Source of the DNA: Flavobacterium sp. 11
GTDB taxonomy: Bacteria > Bacteroidota > Bacteroidia > Flavobacteriales > Flavobacteriaceae
DNA: 64,000 bases
Reading direction: 5' to 3'
Assembly: GCF_002754315.1 (NCBI RefSeq)
Contig: NZ_PEFE01000001.1
Span: 1,116,001-1,180,000 of the forward strand
Below are positions 25,697 through 34,104 of the stretch, piece by piece. The first letter of the stretch is position 1. The number at the start of each line of letters is the position of its first letter. The notes below the pieces were generated by a model. The model saw only the letters and a program-made list of their open reading frames with translations, was not told the origin of the DNA and searched no databases. Both the position numbers and the translations under genes were made by a program.

Positions 25697-26308
25697 TTAC
25701 TTCTTATAAAAGTTATTGTGATCAATGTATTCCCAAACTTTTGCAGGCAATAACGGTTGCACATTTTTTCCTTTTTTTATATTGTCCCGAATAAATGTCG
25801 ACGATATTTCTACAACTGGAGCGTCAATCATATGGATTTTTGGGTGATTATTGAAAGTTGTATTTTCTGTTTCCAAAGCAGTTGCTTCACCTGTTCGGCC
25901 TTTGGTCTCGAGTCGTGGATAGACATAAATTTCATGATGCGCCAGAATAGCTTCGTAGTTTTTCCATTTGTGCAACGACCTGAGATTGTCTTCGCCCATG
26001 ATTAAGGAGAATTCGTAATTTGGATATTTTTCCTGTAAGTGAACTAAAGTATTCACGGTGTAATTGGGCTGCGACAATTTAAACTCAATATCCGAAGGTT
26101 TGATTTTTGGAAAATCTTCTGAGGCAAGATGTACCATTTGCAAGCGATGGTAATCATCGAGCAACGTGCTTTTTTTCTTTAAAGGATTGTGAGGCGTGAC
26201 CACCATCCAAACTTGGTCTAAATCGGCATGCTCCGCCATATGATTGGCAATGATGAGATGCCCAACATGTATGGGATTAAACGTTCCGAAATACAGACCT
26301 ATTTTCAT
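25697..26308 (-). CDS. nadD: Nicotinate-nucleotide adenylyltransferase
   Basis: 203 residues. GTFNPIHVGHLIIA (8-21) holds the nucleotidyltransferase HxGH motif, and SSTFIRDNIKKG is the ISSTxIR motif. The enzyme adenylates nicotinate mononucleotide in NAD synthesis. It lies downstream of gmk on the same strand; the four-helix-bundle gene is placed between them. Confidence 0.95.
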   Translation of the reverse strand: MKIGLYFGTFNPIHVGHLIIANHMAEHADLDQVWMVVTPHNPLKKKSTLLDDYHRLQMVHLASEDFPKIKPSDIEFKLSQPNYTVNTLVHLQEKYPNYEFSLIMGEDNLRSLHKWKNYEAILAHHEIYVYPRLETKGRTGEATALETENTTFNNHPKIHMIDAPVVEISSTFIRDNIKKGKNVQPLLPAKVWEYIDHNNFYKK

Positions 26309-26321
26309 TGACTTAGTGACT

Positions 26322-26344
26322 AGTGATTAGTAAAAAGTAATTAG
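26322..26344 (-). repeat. Inverted repeat at the 3' side of the second S23 gene
   Basis: Its core AGTGATTAGTAAAAAGT (26322-26338) is matched, with one mismatch in 17 bp, by the reverse complement of 26727-26743. It runs into the S23 stop codon. Related words occur at 9587-9660. Confidence 0.75.
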
Positions 26345-26706
26345 TTTTTGAGGGTTTTAGAGAAAGCATTAATCATTTTGGATTCTTCCTCAATTTGACT
26401 TAAAATTTCTGTATACAAAGTCTTGCTTGTTATAAAGCCAAGTTCATTAGCAATTAATAACTGAGTTTCAATTTCGAATAATGAGCCTCTTGAAATATCT
26501 AAAAAATGACTGAATGATTTATCCGTATTTCTTCCATAGCCTTCAGCAATATTCGAAGGAATAGATACTGAAGCTCTTTTTAACTGACTTGATAGAGCAT
26601 ATAATTCTTCTTGAGGAAATGATTTTACTAATTGATAAACTAAACAGACTATTTTAATCCCTTTTTGCCAAATCAATAAATCTTTGTATGATTTTATCTC
26701 ACCCAT
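26341..26706 (-). CDS. Four-helix-bundle protein (S23/IVP family)
   Basis: 121 residues of the second S23 subfamily, with the typical opening SYKDLLIWQKGIKIV and the core LSSQLKRASVSIPSNIAEGYGR. Related proteins are encoded within 23S rRNA intervening sequences. It lies between gmk and nadD in the same orientation and is bordered by imperfect inverted repeats. One repeat overlaps its own stop codon and the other the gmk stop codon. No link to nucleotide metabolism is apparent, so it is probably an inserted element. It shares little beyond fold with the S23 protein at 10626-10985. Confidence 0.88.
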   Translation of the reverse strand: MGEIKSYKDLLIWQKGIKIVCLVYQLVKSFPQEELYALSSQLKRASVSIPSNIAEGYGRNTDKSFSHFLDISRGSLFEIETQLLIANELGFITSKTLYTEILSQIEEESKMINAFSKTLKN

Positions 26707-26713
26707 TTTTAAG

Positions 26714-26743
26714 CTAATTACTAGTAACTTTTTACTAATTACT
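26714..26743 (-). repeat. Inverted repeat at the 5' side of the second S23 gene
   Basis: CTAATTACTAGTAACTTTTT followed by ACTAATTACT. Positions 26727-26743 pair with 26338-26322; the extra CTAATTACTAGTA part has a shorter match on the other side. It overlaps the first two bases of the gmk stop codon. Confidence 0.75.
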
Positions 26744-27317
26744 ATTTTTTCACATAATTCTTTACCAATTGATACGCTTCTTCCAAGGCAATATCTAAAT
26801 CGTAGTTTTTTATAATCACATCAAATTGTGGTGCTGTTGCCAGTTCTACAGAAGCTTTTGCAATACGCATATTGATTTTGTCATCACTTTCGGTAGAGCG
26901 TTCCTTTAATCTTCTTTTTAGTTCATCCACGCTTGGTGGTTTCACGAAAACGGCTAAAGTTTCTTCAGGAAATTTATGTTTGATACGCAATCCGCCAGAT
27001 ACATCAATATCAAAAATCACATTTTTGCCTTTGGCCCAAATACGTTCCACTTCACTTTTCAGAGTTCCGTAAAAATTGTCGCGGTATACTTCTTCCCATT
27101 CCAAAAAGTCTTCGTTCTTAATGTGTTTTTTGAATTCTTCGGTAGACATGAAATAATAGTCTTTTCCGTTTACTTCCTCGCCTCTTGGTGCGCGGGAAGC
27201 TGCTGAAATTGAGAATTCAAGATTCAAATCTTCTTTGCTTAATAAATGTCTAACGATAGTAGTTTTCCCTGATCCTGATGGTGCCGAAAAAACGATTAAT
27301 TTTCCTCCTGTGCTCAT
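26742..27317 (-). CDS. gmk: Guanylate kinase
   Basis: 191 residues. The P-loop is FSAPSGSGKTT (9-19), followed by SISAASRAPRGEEVNGKDYYF (GMP-binding region; the Arg and Tyr are conserved) and FLEWEEVYRDNFYGT. The enzyme phosphorylates GMP to GDP. An exact -7 box with a TTG 23 nt away lies between yicC and gmk, so gmk can be transcribed on its own and onward into the S23 gene and nadD. Confidence 0.96.
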   Translation of the reverse strand: MSTGGKLIVFSAPSGSGKTTIVRHLLSKEDLNLEFSISAASRAPRGEEVNGKDYYFMSTEEFKKHIKNEDFLEWEEVYRDNFYGTLKSEVERIWAKGKNVIFDIDVSGGLRIKHKFPEETLAVFVKPPSVDELKRRLKERSTESDDKINMRIAKASVELATAPQFDVIIKNYDLDIALEEAYQLVKNYVKK

Positions 27318-27403
27318 TTTATGCTGAATTTATTTCAGTATCTGTTTATGTTTTCCTGCAAGGTTCATAAACCTTTAGGTATATTGTAAAATTAATAAAC
27401 CTG

Positions 27404-27437
27404 CAAAGTTAAAAACAGTGCAGGTTGATAATTACAA
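27404..27437 (-). promoter_or_regulatory. Promoter of gmk
   Basis: Minus-strand TTG (27435-27437, inside the end of yicC), 23 nt, then TAACTTTG (27404-27411). Confidence 0.55.
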
Positions 27438-28292
27438 TACGTTTAATACTTGTTCCTTGATTTTTTCCAATTCGTCTTTCATTTGAACGACTAATTTTTG
27501 CATTTGTGCGTGATTGGATTTAGAACCCATCGTGTTGATTTCACGTCCCATTTCTTGGGTAATAAAACCTAATTTTCTACCGTTAGCTTCGGTTCCGTTG
27601 ATGGTTTCCAAGAAATAATCCAAGTGATTGGTTAAACGTACTTTTTCTTCGGTGATGTCTAATTTTTCTAAATAATAAATCAATTCCTGCTCAAAACGAT
27701 TTTCATCTACATTCACTTTCAATTCTGAAATTGCAGTTTGCAAACGGTCTTTTATCGCTTGAACGCGTTCTGGATCAAGTGCCAAAGCTTCGGTCATGTA
27801 TTGACGAATATTACCAATTCGCAATTGAAATTCTTTTTCAAGAGACATTCCTTCATCTTTTCTGAAGTTCAGGATGTTTTGCAACGCTTCCTCGATAATA
27901 GTTTGGATTTGTACCCAGTCGTTTTCATCGATTTCTTCTCGTTCTATTTTTAATGCGTCTGGCATTCTAATTGCCATTTTCATTAATTCGGTTTCGTATC
28001 CTTCGTTACAAATTTCTTTAAGTTGATTCATATACGCTTTCACAATCGGCACATTCACTTTCGTAGAAGTTTGTTCGGCAGTACTTTCGATAAAAATAGA
28101 AAAATCTACTTTTCCTCTTTCCAGTTTCAGTGCAATTTGGTTGCGTAAACCCAATTCCATTTCGCGGTACAGCGAAGGCATTCTCACATTTAAATCTAAA
28201 CCTTTACTGTTTAAAGATTTTACTTCTACCGTGATTTTTTTGGTTGGTAATTGCAAAGTCGCTTTACCAAAACCTGTCATTGATTGTATCAT
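27432..28292 (-). CDS. yicC: YicC/YloC-family endoribonuclease
   Basis: 286 residues, the family's usual length. The conserved start MIQSMTGFGKA and the C-terminal block GFITQEMGREINTMGSKSN (DUF1732) are both present. YicC proteins have been described as RNases and as affecting stationary-phase survival. It is the first of the yicC-gmk-(S23)-nadD series on the minus strand, a gene order in which yicC and gmk neighbour each other in many bacteria. Confidence 0.92.
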   Translation of the reverse strand: MIQSMTGFGKATLQLPTKKITVEVKSLNSKGLDLNVRMPSLYREMELGLRNQIALKLERGKVDFSIFIESTAEQTSTKVNVPIVKAYMNQLKEICNEGYETELMKMAIRMPDALKIEREEIDENDWVQIQTIIEEALQNILNFRKDEGMSLEKEFQLRIGNIRQYMTEALALDPERVQAIKDRLQTAISELKVNVDENRFEQELIYYLEKLDITEEKVRLTNHLDYFLETINGTEANGRKLGFITQEMGREINTMGSKSNHAQMQKLVVQMKDELEKIKEQVLNVL

Positions 28293-28311
28293 ATAATTTT
28301 CTAAAAGAGGT

Positions 28312-28319
28312 CAAAGATA
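28312..28319 (-). promoter_or_regulatory. -7 box of yicC
   Basis: Reads TATCTTTG on the minus strand, 19 bp before the start codon at 28292. The region 28320-28467 beyond it holds only scattered words such as GTGGTCAGTGGTC and no gene. Confidence 0.55.
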
Positions 28320-28467
28320 ATAAAAAAGTGGTCAGTGGTCCGTTTTTAGTATTCAGTGACTCGGTATAAGTAAATGTTTAGTAATCAGATTTTAATTTTT
28401 GCATTCCTAATAATAAGTTTAATGAATACTATAAGCTACGATTTGTGCGCTGAACACTACTAGTTGA

Positions 28468-29355
28468 TTACCGAACACTCTTCTTCTGTGTCACCAAATA
28501 AACGCCGACAAATATCAAAACTGCCGAACCAATTTTCACCAAACTCAATTCGTCTTTTCCTAAGCTTATCGCAAAAATAGTGGCGAATAGCGGTTGTAAA
28601 TAAATAAAAACGGCAACCGTGGTTGGTTTTAATTCTTTCATCGAAAGCAAATTCAGCAAATACGTCAGAAAGGTCGAAAAAACGACCACAAATCCTATTT
28701 TCCAGCAAATATCGATGGGAACCAAAGCCCATTCAACAGCTTGAAATTGGCTCCAGCCAAAAGGTAAAACCATAATAAAACCGAACAAATAAATCCATTT
28801 TACAAACGTAAACGCATTGTATTTGTCCATTAATTTCTTGACGATAATCAGGTAAAATCCATAGGAAATGGCGTTGACCAAAACCAGAAAATTTCCTAAT
28901 CCGGCGTTTGTGGCGCTGCCAATGGATTTTCCATACAGAATGAGAAAAGCAGTCCCGATTAATCCAAGGATAATCCCAAAAACCATTCGTTTTTGCATGC
29001 GTTCCTTCATGATTAATGCCGAAAGTGTCAAAACAATCATTGGTGTTGAAACCATGATTACCGCAGCGCTAATGGGAGAAGTAAGGCTTAATCCTTTGAA
29101 AAACGTAAGCATATTAAACGCCACACCAAAGAAAGCTGCGGCAACAATTCGGGGGAAATCATTCAGCGCAATTTTTTCTTTCGGTGTAAACAACCAAACC
29201 AACCAAAACAAAATCATCGAACCGCCGGCGCGCAACAAGATAAAGCCATAGGCGTCAATGTACAATGGCATGACATCTTTGGCAATGGTAAACGTAACTC
29301 CGTAAATTATGGAGACAATTGTGGCGGCAATAAGTGCGAGATTCCTTCTAGACAT
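28468..29355 (-). CDS. EamA/DMT-family transporter
   Basis: Start set at the ATG giving MSRRNLALIAATIVSIIYG; the frame extends to a TTG at 29367. 295 residues with ten predicted membrane helices and two EamA repeats (~5-135 and ~150-290). These carriers export metabolites or amino acids; the substrate is unknown. Its start overlaps the ArsC-family gene's end by 8 bp, so the two are coupled. Confidence 0.9.
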   Translation of the reverse strand: MSRRNLALIAATIVSIIYGVTFTIAKDVMPLYIDAYGFILLRAGGSMILFWLVWLFTPKEKIALNDFPRIVAAAFFGVAFNMLTFFKGLSLTSPISAAVIMVSTPMIVLTLSALIMKERMQKRMVFGIILGLIGTAFLILYGKSIGSATNAGLGNFLVLVNAISYGFYLIIVKKLMDKYNAFTFVKWIYLFGFIMVLPFGWSQFQAVEWALVPIDICWKIGFVVVFSTFLTYLLNLLSMKELKPTTVAVFIYLQPLFATIFAISLGKDELSLVKIGSAVLIFVGVYLVTQKKSVR

Positions 29356-29704
29356 TTGCAAAAGCAAGCATTACCTGATGCATGTTTTGTTGTGTGTTGC
29401 CAATGTAAATTTTGCCTTTAATAATAAAAACGGGACGACTTAAGAACGTGTAATGTTCCAAAATGTATTTTTTGTAATCGTCTTCGGTTAACGATTTATT
29501 CTTTAAATCCATCGATTTATACAACTGTGCTTTTTTGCTGAAAAGCGCTTCGTAACTTCCGGAAAGTTCACGCATTTGTTCCAGTTCTTCTACTGTAATT
29601 GGATCTTGTTTGATGTCGTGAAACTTCAAGTTATGATCTTTTGGTAATGATTTTATGATTTTTCTGCAGGTATCGCAAGAAGCGAGATAGTATATTTTGT
29701 CCAT
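29348..29704 (-). CDS. ArsC/Spx-family protein (arsenate reductase-like)
   Basis: Start set at the ATG giving MDKIYYLASCDTCRKIIKSL; 118 residues. A thioredoxin-like fold with a CDTC motif at residues ~10-13. HDIKQDPITVEEL and the C-terminal FLSRPVFIIKGKIYIGN are family features. ArsC-like proteins reduce arsenate, while Spx-like ones are regulators; there are no other arsenic genes nearby, so arsenic resistance is not supported by context. Confidence 0.85.
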   Translation of the reverse strand: MDKIYYLASCDTCRKIIKSLPKDHNLKFHDIKQDPITVEELEQMRELSGSYEALFSKKAQLYKSMDLKNKSLTEDDYKKYILEHYTFLSRPVFIIKGKIYIGNTQQNMHQVMLAFANV

Positions 29705-29781
29705 GTAAATAGCAATTTCTTTGTGCAAAGAAAATCCATTTGATACGGAAAATGATTATTTTTATCAAAAAAAATAAAAAA

Positions 29782-30237
29782 ATGAATCAATTATTCGACG
29801 TTAGCACTACAAGCAGAAATATGGTTTCAAAATTTCTATCGGGATACAATCTTGACCAACTCAACACGATTCCGGAAGGATTTAGCAATAATTTGATTTG
29901 GAATATTGGACATATTGTTGTTGTTCAGCAAATGTTGGTTTACAAATTGTCAGGTTTGCCTATGATGATTTCAGATGAGATGGTCGAAAAATATAAAAGA
30001 GGGACCAAGCCGGAACAAGACGCAACGCAAGCTGATGTAGATGAAATTCAATCCTTTCTTTTTGAAACCATCAATCAAACCAAAGCGGATTTAGAGAAAA
30101 AAGTATTCAAAGATTTCCAGGAATTTACCACCATGACTGGTTTTACAATAAAAACTGCAGAAGATGCGATGGCTTTTAATGTCTATCACGAAGCGCTTCA
30201 CGCCGGAATGATGATGAGTATCCGAAAATTTATTTAG
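29782..30237 (+). CDS. DinB-family protein
   Basis: Start set at the ATG giving MNQLFDVSTTSRNMVSKFL (151 residues); an upstream in-frame TTG at 29740 would add a Lys-rich stretch. A four-helix DinB fold is indicated by LIWNIGHIVVVQQMLVYKL and, near the end, NVYHEALHAGMMMSIRKFI. The three His (in GHI, YHE and LHAG) make the usual metal site. DinB proteins include thiol-dependent S-transferases; the role here is unknown. Confidence 0.87.
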   Translation: MNQLFDVSTTSRNMVSKFLSGYNLDQLNTIPEGFSNNLIWNIGHIVVVQQMLVYKLSGLPMMISDEMVEKYKRGTKPEQDATQADVDEIQSFLFETINQTKADLEKKVFKDFQEFTTMTGFTIKTAEDAMAFNVYHEALHAGMMMSIRKFI

Positions 30238-30292
30238 AATCTCATTACATTCAATCTTAAGTAAATCTCAAATTATAAAGTTAGGGAATTAT

Positions 30293-30892
30293 ATGAAAAA
30301 CATGACTTTGAATATAATAGCACTAACGACATTGATAATTTTATGTTCAATGAAAACTCAAAATTTAGATGTTTGTGAGATTTTAAAGTATGTAAACAAA
30401 TCAGTTGGACATAATTACAATTCAGAGGTTAAATTTGGTTTCGAAACAAGTCAATCAATAGCTTTAGATAAAAATGCATTTAAGTTATTTTTTGAACGAG
30501 AAATGTCAGAAATAGATACTTGTTATTTAGTTGGGCAATTTAAAATATCAAATAATCGAGTTGGTATTATAAGCTACAATACTTCGTTTGAATGTGACCA
30601 TCCAATAAATTATCTTTTACTACATGTTGTAGATAATTGTAAAATAATTGATACTAAAATGATTTATTATCAAGATTATGATGGATTTAACTATGAAATT
30701 TCAAGTAATCTGAGTAAAAAATTTGATATTTTGACAATTACAGAAAAAAAATTTAGTGAATATGCAATGGAACCAGATGCTAAAACTGACACAATTTTCA
30801 CTAAAATTTATAAAATTAATTTAAAAAGCAGTTCTTTAGATACAATTTATAGGAAGTCAAAAGCAGAAATATTAAAAATGCCTCACAACTAA
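30293..30892 (+). CDS. Exported protein of unknown function
   Basis: 199 residues. N-terminal hydrophobic segment (MKNMTLNIIALTTLIILCSM) consistent with a signal peptide. The body is rich in Asn, Ile, Lys and Tyr, with Cys residues at CEIL, DTCYL, ECDH and NCKI that could form disulfides in the periplasm. Its base composition is visibly more AT-rich than its neighbours, and no family is recognisable to me. It could be a recent acquisition. Confidence 0.6.
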   Translation: MKNMTLNIIALTTLIILCSMKTQNLDVCEILKYVNKSVGHNYNSEVKFGFETSQSIALDKNAFKLFFEREMSEIDTCYLVGQFKISNNRVGIISYNTSFECDHPINYLLLHVVDNCKIIDTKMIYYQDYDGFNYEISSNLSKKFDILTITEKKFSEYAMEPDAKTDTIFTKIYKINLKSSSLDTIYRKSKAEILKMPHN

Positions 30893-30942
30893 TCATGTTC
30901 TAACAAAAGAGGTTTTTACAATCTTTATTCATCTAAATTAAT

Positions 30943-31686
30943 TTATTTAACCGCCAAATATTCGTTCACTTCAGTATAAGGCAATAACAATTCTTTAGGT
31001 CCGTCAGCATACGATGCGGCTTCATAGGAATTGTAATAAAGCAGTAATCCTTTATCGGTATAGAAAATATTTTGAGGCAGATTGAATTTCTCATCTTCAA
31101 ACATTAATCCGGTTGCATTGATCGATTTGTTTGCAGGGATTTTATATTTGGCTCTGAATTTTTTTTCGGCGAAAGCCTTGAAAGCTTCTTTATCATTGAA
31201 TAATTCGGTATTCGGAATAGATTTTCCGGTAGTTGGGTCAAAAAGTAGTGAACGCAATCCTTGGTATCCGTGAGCGCCACCGGTATAGGTGTAATGGTTG
31301 ATTTCTATATTCAAAACACTTTCGGACTGGTATTTTATGCTTCCTTTGATTTTCGCTTCCCAGCCAAAGGTGTCATTCGGAAATTCTTTTTGGAGTTTCT
31401 CGTAGGAATCAATAAAAGAGGTTAATAATCCATTATAATCTGTTGATGTATATGGTTTTTCGCCAAAATAAATAATCTCTTTCAATACTGAAAACACTTT
31501 TTTATTGATGCTGTCCGCTACAATAGGATCGTTTTTTGCAACAGGAATTTTTACGGTTATTTCAGGACAATTTTCTTTGCAGGGTAACGTTGTTTTTTTC
31601 TGAAAAGATTGGTCTTTAAAAGCCAATTCGTTTGAACAACCCGTTATTAAAAAAAGGAATGCTGCAAAAATTATAAAGTGTTTCAT
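30943..31686 (-). CDS. DUF3298/DUF4163 lipoprotein (RsiV-like)
   Basis: Start set at the ATG giving MKHFIIFAAFLFLITGC: a signal peptide with a lipobox, so Cys17 is the likely lipidation site. 247 residues. The N-terminal part matches DUF4163 and the C-terminal part (HYTYTGGAHGYQGLRSLLFD, later PYTEVNEYL) the DUF3298 fold seen in the lysozyme-binding anti-sigma factor RsiV. No sigma factor is adjacent, so a role in sigma regulation is not supported. It may bind peptidoglycan or lysozyme-like ligands (inference). Confidence 0.85.
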   Translation of the reverse strand: MKHFIIFAAFLFLITGCSNELAFKDQSFQKKTTLPCKENCPEITVKIPVAKNDPIVADSINKKVFSVLKEIIYFGEKPYTSTDYNGLLTSFIDSYEKLQKEFPNDTFGWEAKIKGSIKYQSESVLNIEINHYTYTGGAHGYQGLRSLLFDPTTGKSIPNTELFNDKEAFKAFAEKKFRAKYKIPANKSINATGLMFEDEKFNLPQNIFYTDKGLLLYYNSYEAASYADGPKELLLPYTEVNEYLAVK

Positions 31687-31707
31687 CTCAAAATTGTTAA
31701 TTATATA

Positions 31708-31715
31708 CAAAGGTA
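31708..31715 (-). promoter_or_regulatory. -7 box of the DUF3298 lipoprotein gene
   Basis: Reads TACCTTTG on the minus strand, 21 bp before the start at 31686. Confidence 0.55.
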
Positions 31716-31727
31716 TCAACTTGTGGC

Positions 31728-31757
31728 TTGGTTAAAATAAATTAAAGGGTAAATTTG
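31728..31757 (+). promoter_or_regulatory. Promoter of the trans-sulfuration enzyme gene
   Basis: TTG (31728-31730), 19 nt, TAAATTTG (31750-31757): both boxes and the spacing match the Bacteroidetes consensus, one of the best promoters in the window. It ends 32 bp before the start at 31790. Confidence 0.7.
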
Positions 31758-31789
31758 TGAAGTTATTTAGCATTTAAAATTAAAAAGAT

Positions 31790-32935
31790 ATGAAATTCAA
31801 TACGAAGGTTATTCACGGAGGTCAGCATCATGACCCAAGTACGGGAGCAGTTATGCCACCAGTATATCAAACGTCAACATTTGTACAAACCAGCCCGGGA
31901 CAACCTATAAATCCAGATTATGAGTACAGTAGAGCTGCAAATCCTACCAGAAGCGCGCTTGAAAATGCATTAGCAAGTATTGAAAATGGAACGCGAGGAT
32001 TGGCTTTTTCATCAGGATTAGCAGCTACAGATTGTGTTTTGCGTTCTTTTAAAGCGGGTGACGAGATCATTGCTATGGATGATTTGTATGGTGGAACGTA
32101 TCGAATGTTTACCCGTATTTATAAAAATTCAGGAATAAAATTCCATTTTGTGGATATGAATGACATCGAGAAATTCAGGTCATTAATTAATGAAAACACG
32201 AAACTGGTTTGGGTAGAAACACCAACGAATCCTTTGATGAAATTGGCAGATATTCAAGAAATTGCCAAAATTACAAAGGAAAATAAAATCCTTTTTGCAG
32301 TTGATAATACTTTTGCAACGCCTTATTTACAAAAACCATTAGACTTAGGAGCTGATATTGTGATGCATTCGGCGACGAAATATTTGGGAGGTCATTCTGA
32401 TGTTATTGCCGGTGCTTTGATTGTAAAAGATGAAGCGCTGGGAGAGCAATTGCATTTTCAACAATTTGCGACAGGAGCAACATTGGGACCAATGGACAGT
32501 TTCTTGGTGTTAAGAGGGATTAAAACCTTGCATCTTCGCGTGGAAAGACATTGTGAGAATGGAGGAAAAGTGGTGGAGTTTTTGAATAACCACCCAAAAG
32601 TTAAAACAGTATATTATCCGGGATTACCAAGCCATCCGTATCATGAAATTGCCAAAAAGCAAATGAGCGGTTTTGGAGGAATGGTTTCCTTTACTTTTGT
32701 TTCGGGCAAAAAAGAAGATGCAATTGATTTTCTGGAAAAACTAAAAGTTTTCACTTTGGCTGAATCTTTAGGCGGAGTGGAGTCATTAGCGAATCATCCG
32801 GCTTTGATGACACATGCATCTATTCCGGAAGACAAACGAAAAGAAGTTGGAATCACTGATGATTTGGTTCGATTAAGCGTAGGTATAGAAGATGCTGATG
32901 ATTTGATTGAAGATTTGAAACAAGCATTAGCATAA
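31790..32935 (+). CDS. Cystathionine gamma-synthase/lyase-type PLP enzyme
   Basis: 381 residues, a complete Cys/Met-metabolism PLP enzyme. Lys197 in SATKYLGGHSD forms the Schiff base; EYSRAANPTRSALE, FSSGLAAT and VWVETPTNPLM are active-site and cofactor-binding segments. Family members make cystathionine (gamma-synthase) or split it (gamma-lyase), and these activities cannot be separated with confidence from sequence alone. It stands alone with its own promoter and terminator. Confidence 0.9.
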   Translation: MKFNTKVIHGGQHHDPSTGAVMPPVYQTSTFVQTSPGQPINPDYEYSRAANPTRSALENALASIENGTRGLAFSSGLAATDCVLRSFKAGDEIIAMDDLYGGTYRMFTRIYKNSGIKFHFVDMNDIEKFRSLINENTKLVWVETPTNPLMKLADIQEIAKITKENKILFAVDNTFATPYLQKPLDLGADIVMHSATKYLGGHSDVIAGALIVKDEALGEQLHFQQFATGATLGPMDSFLVLRGIKTLHLRVERHCENGGKVVEFLNNHPKVKTVYYPGLPSHPYHEIAKKQMSGFGGMVSFTFVSGKKEDAIDFLEKLKVFTLAESLGGVESLANHPALMTHASIPEDKRKEVGITDDLVRLSVGIEDADDLIEDLKQALA

Positions 32936-32950
32936 ATTAATATAAAAATA

Positions 32951-33000
32951 AAATCCCCAATTCTATCCCGAAGTGTCGGGATTAGAATTGGGGTTTTTTT
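32951..33000 (+). terminator. Intrinsic terminator after the trans-sulfuration gene
   Basis: A long stem pairs CCCCAATTCT...TCCCG with CGGGA...AGAATTGGGG around AAGTGT, followed by seven T. It lies 16 bp after the stop codon. Confidence 0.9.
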
Positions 33001-33024
33001 ATTTTCATAACGGTTGTTTAAATG

Positions 33025-33828
33025 CTATTGCAAGTAATAAATATAACCCACATTGAACCAAACCAACCAATCGTTTGCTTTGTTTTCTTTGTAAAGTTCC
33101 GGATTAGGATTTAAACCATCTACCCAATTGGAGAAAAAGTATTGAAATCTTAAATCAACCATTAAATCGCGTAATGGACTTAATTTATAGCGAGTTCCCA
33201 CACTGGTTATTACAGACCAAACGGTTCCGCTTTCGGTAGAAAAACCATAAGGACGCCCGTCCGTAGGAGTTAAATATTTCGGGAAGGTAGTCAAAGGAGT
33301 TCCTAATGGACCTAGTGTTGATGAAGCTTCGGCATTGTAATAACTGAACTGTCCGCCTAGACTGACAAAGGGCCCAAGACTTCCTGTTCTTGCAGTGAAA
33401 TCACGAATACTCCAAGGGAAAAATTCAAGTTGCATCCCGATATTAGTTACGGCTGTACTCCCCGTCATTGCTTTCAATTGCTCTTTTCCTAGCGAAGGTT
33501 TGCCTTCAGTCCATTGTCCAAAATGTTCTAATTCGGTTTTATTATAAGAGAGTTCCGATCTTAATTTAAAATGGTCGTTAAAATAAGTTTCAGGGGTGTA
33601 ACAGTTACATTCTGCTTTGTAAGAAAAGTTGAGATAATGAATAATTCCAATTCCAATTCCCGTATTCCCTGAGTTTGTAGAAAGATCATGACGTTCCCCA
33701 TAATCAGATTGAAAAGCAACAGGTCCCGCTATTACCCCTATTTCATGCGAAAACCCACCGAATTGCGCATTAGAATCAGGTGAAAATCCAAAACAGATTA
33801 ATAAAAAGAGGATTGTTTGTTTGACCAT
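33025..33828 (-). CDS. THC0290_0291-family outer-membrane-like protein
   Basis: 267 residues. A signal peptide (MVKQTILFLLICFGFSPDSNAQ) is followed by FGGFSHEIGVIAGPVAFQSDYGERHD and amphipathic beta strands ending FNVGYIYYLQ, which suggests a beta barrel. It matches a flavobacterial family of unknown function. Two Cys lie close together (AECNCYTP). It has an exact -7 box. Confidence 0.85.
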   Translation of the reverse strand: MVKQTILFLLICFGFSPDSNAQFGGFSHEIGVIAGPVAFQSDYGERHDLSTNSGNTGIGIGIIHYLNFSYKAECNCYTPETYFNDHFKLRSELSYNKTELEHFGQWTEGKPSLGKEQLKAMTGSTAVTNIGMQLEFFPWSIRDFTARTGSLGPFVSLGGQFSYYNAEASSTLGPLGTPLTTFPKYLTPTDGRPYGFSTESGTVWSVITSVGTRYKLSPLRDLMVDLRFQYFFSNWVDGLNPNPELYKENKANDWLVWFNVGYIYYLQ

Positions 33829-33851
33829 TAGGGTTGTTTTTCTAATCTTGA

Positions 33852-33859
33852 CAAATATA
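33852..33859 (-). promoter_or_regulatory. -7 box of the THC0290_0291-family gene
   Basis: Reads TATATTTG on the minus strand, 23 bp before the start at 33828. Confidence 0.55.
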
Positions 33860-34052
33860 TAAAAACATCATACACATATAAAAATAAAATGAAAATTAAA
33901 AATAATCAGACAAATTCTTATTTACTTACGAAAGTGGTAGCCATTTGGTTTAAATGAGGATATCATAAACACTATTGTCTAAAAATGCTTAATAAAAAGA
34001 TAATTCTATTTAGAAATTAGAAAAAACAGAGTCCGAATATTTTTATAAAATG

Positions 34053-34060
34053 TATCTTTG
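34053..34060 (+). promoter_or_regulatory. -7 box of gdhA
   Basis: TATCTTTG, an exact TAnnTTTG, ends 44 bp before the gdhA start. The 276-bp gap upstream is AT-rich with no gene. Confidence 0.55.
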
Positions 34061-34104
34061 TAAATTATAACGAAATCGTTTTCTTAATTAATTATTTATA
34101 ATCT

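Noticed and set aside
28320..28467. GTGGTCAGT/GTGTTCAGT words here and near 18280, 19297 and 38033 as a repeat family
   Set aside because: The matches are only 8-10 nt long with no consistent pairing, too weak to separate from chance in AT-rich spacers.
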